This document shows, piece by piece, positions 62,644 to 64,000 of a DNA stretch of 64,000 nucleotides. The stretch covers positions 76,781 through 140,780 of the forward strand of contig JAEYZM010000026.1 of the NCBI GenBank assembly GCA_023427985.1, in the 5' to 3' direction. The notes under the pieces were generated by a model, which worked only from the letters and a program-made list of their open reading frames with translations, did no database searches and was not told the DNA's origin. Positions within the stretch are counted from its first letter, which is position 1; each line of letters opens with the position of its first letter. Source of the stretch: Bacteroidota bacterium (GTDB taxonomy: Bacteria > Bacteroidota > Bacteroidia > Sphingobacteriales > Sphingobacteriaceae). Made by a program: the position numbers and the translations under genes.

Positions 62644-64000
62644 TTATTTTTTTTCTTGGAGTTTTATGCGGGTGTGGAAATGAAAATCGAAGAGACACAT
62701 CGGCACAAAATAATGATTCAACAGCAGTTAAGTTAGATATGCCAGCGAAGGTGAATTACAACGAACACATCGCCATGATTATCTATACAAAATGTGCAAG
62801 TTGCCATAGGCCTGGGGAGTCGGGCCCTTTTTCTTTACTGAATTATAAAGAAGTTTACCGAAGAAAAAAGACGATTGTAAAAGTAACGCATAATGGTTAC
62901 ATGCCACCATGGCCAGCGGATCGAGGGTATAGTTCATTTGTTGGTGAATTGTATTTGACTGATTTGGAAAAGGCATTAATAAAAAAGTGGGTTGAAGATG
63001 GAGCGGAGGAGGGACCGGCGGATAAGGAGCCGCAAGCGCCTGATTTTCCAGTGGGTTCGCAAATTGGTAAGCCCGATTTAGTGATACGATTTCCGAAGGA
63101 TTATCAGATAAAGGGGAATAATAAGGATCATTATGTGATCATGAAAATTCCATTTGAAATTCCAGAGGATAAATATGTGAAGTTGATTGAGTATGTGCCG
63201 GGGAATCGGAAACGGGTGCATCATGTGAATGGTTATATGGTGGTGTATGATGAGGGGAAGAAAAAAGATTTGCATGGTGGCAGTTATTTTGTAAATAATT
63301 ACGAAAGCGATATTCAAACGGTGTGGAAGAAGTTGGATATTTTGAATGACGATGGTACGTATCCTTTACGTATTCCAAGTGTGACTAATTATTTGCCAGG
63401 TGTAGTGCCTGCTGTTTATCCGGAAGGAGTTGGCGGATTTAAAATGAAAAAACGAGGTGCGATTTTGTTGAATGATATACATTATGGTCCAACATCGAAA
63501 GATGAAATTGATAATTCTTATTTCAATGTGTTCTTTGCTGACAAAGCGCCAGAAAGAAGATTTGGTGAATTTCAGTTGGGTACATATGGAGTCTCGGAGA
63601 TACGTCCCAAATTAATGGTTCCGCCCGATTCTGTTAAAACATTTACGACACAGTACACTATTCAAGAAGACATTTCATTGGTAACAATAAATCCACATAT
63701 GCATTTATTAGGTAAAAGCTTTCTGGCATATGCGATTTCCCCCGATGGGACAACTATTCCATTAATTAGAATAAATAAGTGGGATTTTAGGTGGCAATAC
63801 TTCTATACCTTTAAAAAAATGATAAAGTTGCCAAAGGGGAGTACAATCTATGTCCGCGCGACCTTTGATAATACCCGTTCTAACCCATTTAACCCTAATA
63901 ATCCGCCTAAATGGGTGGGTGAGAAGGATGGCAGCATGAGCACCAAAGACGAGATGTTGCAATTTATTGTCACGTACTTACCTTATAAACAAGGCGATGA
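62625..64000 (+). CDS. Cytochrome c-copper type II monooxygenase (PHM-like) lipoprotein, cut at the right edge
   Basis: An open frame from ATG 62625 runs to the window end (458 complete codons, no stop). A lipoprotein-like signal (IVVIFFLGVLCGC) leads to a small cytochrome c domain with heme motif CASCH at 57-61 and a likely axial Met in GYMPPWP. A peptidylglycine-hydroxylase-like core follows with ligand contexts matching known PHM sites: HH at 199-200 (RVHHVNGY) and His286 (DIHYG) for one copper, His358/His360 (NPHMHLLGK) and Met444 (KDEMLQFIV) for the other. It overlaps the thioredoxin-like gene by 19 bases. Substrate unknown. Confidence 0.85.
   Translation, partial: MLYRIVVIFFLGVLCGCGNENRRDTSAQNNDSTAVKLDMPAKVNYNEHIAMIIYTKCASCHRPGESGPFSLLNYKEVYRRKKTIVKVTHNGYMPPWPADRGYSSFVGELYLTDLEKALIKKWVEDGAEEGPADKEPQAPDFPVGSQIGKPDLVIRFPKDYQIKGNNKDHYVIMKIPFEIPEDKYVKLIEYVPGNRKRVHHVNGYMVVYDEGKKKDLHGGSYFVNNYESDIQTVWKKLDILNDDGTYPLRIPSVTNYLPGVVPAVYPEGVGGFKMKKRGAILLNDIHYGPTSKDEIDNSYFNVFFADKAPERRFGEFQLGTYGVSEIRPKLMVPPDSVKTFTTQYTIQEDISLVTINPHMHLLGKSFLAYAISPDGTTIPLIRINKWDFRWQYFYTFKKMIKLPKGSTIYVRATFDNTRSNPFNPNNPPKWVGEKDGSMSTKDEMLQFIVTYLPYKQGD

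Overview
The window looks like a chromosomal segment of a low-GC member of the Bacteroidota, probably near Chitinophagales/Sphingobacteriia. The evidence is a C-terminal type IX secretion sorting domain, a TonB receptor/PorV-type outer-membrane block, the rpmF-plsX-fabH-accB-accC order, a fused E1 dehydrogenase, weak Shine-Dalgarno signals, and several promoters of the TTTG / TAnnTTTG type. No phage, IS element, CRISPR array or rRNA was found. Most genes are core housekeeping genes and coding density is very high. There is no gene-free stretch above 300 bases; the longest gaps hold a tRNA, a riboswitch and a tandem-repeat block.

Layout: (1) 1-6 kb: envelope folding and proteolysis (end of a PPIase-like gene, SurA, MoxR, an rRNA methyltransferase on the other strand, Prc-type protease). 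(2) 6-16 kb: a T9SS-exported propeller protein, a metallo-beta-lactamase-fold hydrolase, fused 2-oxoacid dehydrogenase E1, an aminotransferase, an SPFH protein with a 50-residue ribbon-helix-helix protein, LutB-like Fe-S protein, M28 peptidase and RpiB. (3) 16-25 kb: TatC, the fatty-acid/phospholipid initiation operon pdxA-yceD-rpmF-plsX-fabH-accB-accC read leftward, and divergent rsmA plus a 2-hydroxyacid dehydrogenase. (4) 25-33.6 kb: a TonB-dependent receptor, a 1250-residue exported protein and a PorV/PorQ-like barrel. (5) 33.6-38.3 kb: greA, HIT, ruvC, a flippase-like membrane protein, GT2 and an orphan OppC-like permease. (6) 38.2-44.2 kb: a leftward polysaccharide operon (methyltransferase, GT4, Wzx-like, Wzz-like, Wzy-like). 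(7) 44.2-50.7 kb: rnhB, gcvT, comB, an esterase, initiator tRNA, era, der and a small lipoprotein. (8) 50.7-64 kb: a CtpA-type protease, a MurNAc-recycling pair plus an unknown gene, metH under a SAM-I riboswitch, then a tight run metF-rsgA-M48-dtd-mazG-thioredoxin-like-PHM/cytochrome c that runs off the right edge.

The observations most worth a second look are: the octamer CATCGGCA (28 copies by my reading, both strands, several codon frames, absent from about 24 to 41.4 kb); a SAM-I riboswitch whose P1 strand is mimicked next to the metH start codon, suggesting a translational switch; three kinds of short tandem repeat in front of metF; a cytochrome c-copper monooxygenase with the expected PHM copper ligands; and terminator-like hairpins just ahead of greA and fabH. 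All calls come from reading the sequence and knowledge of the families; no database search was run.
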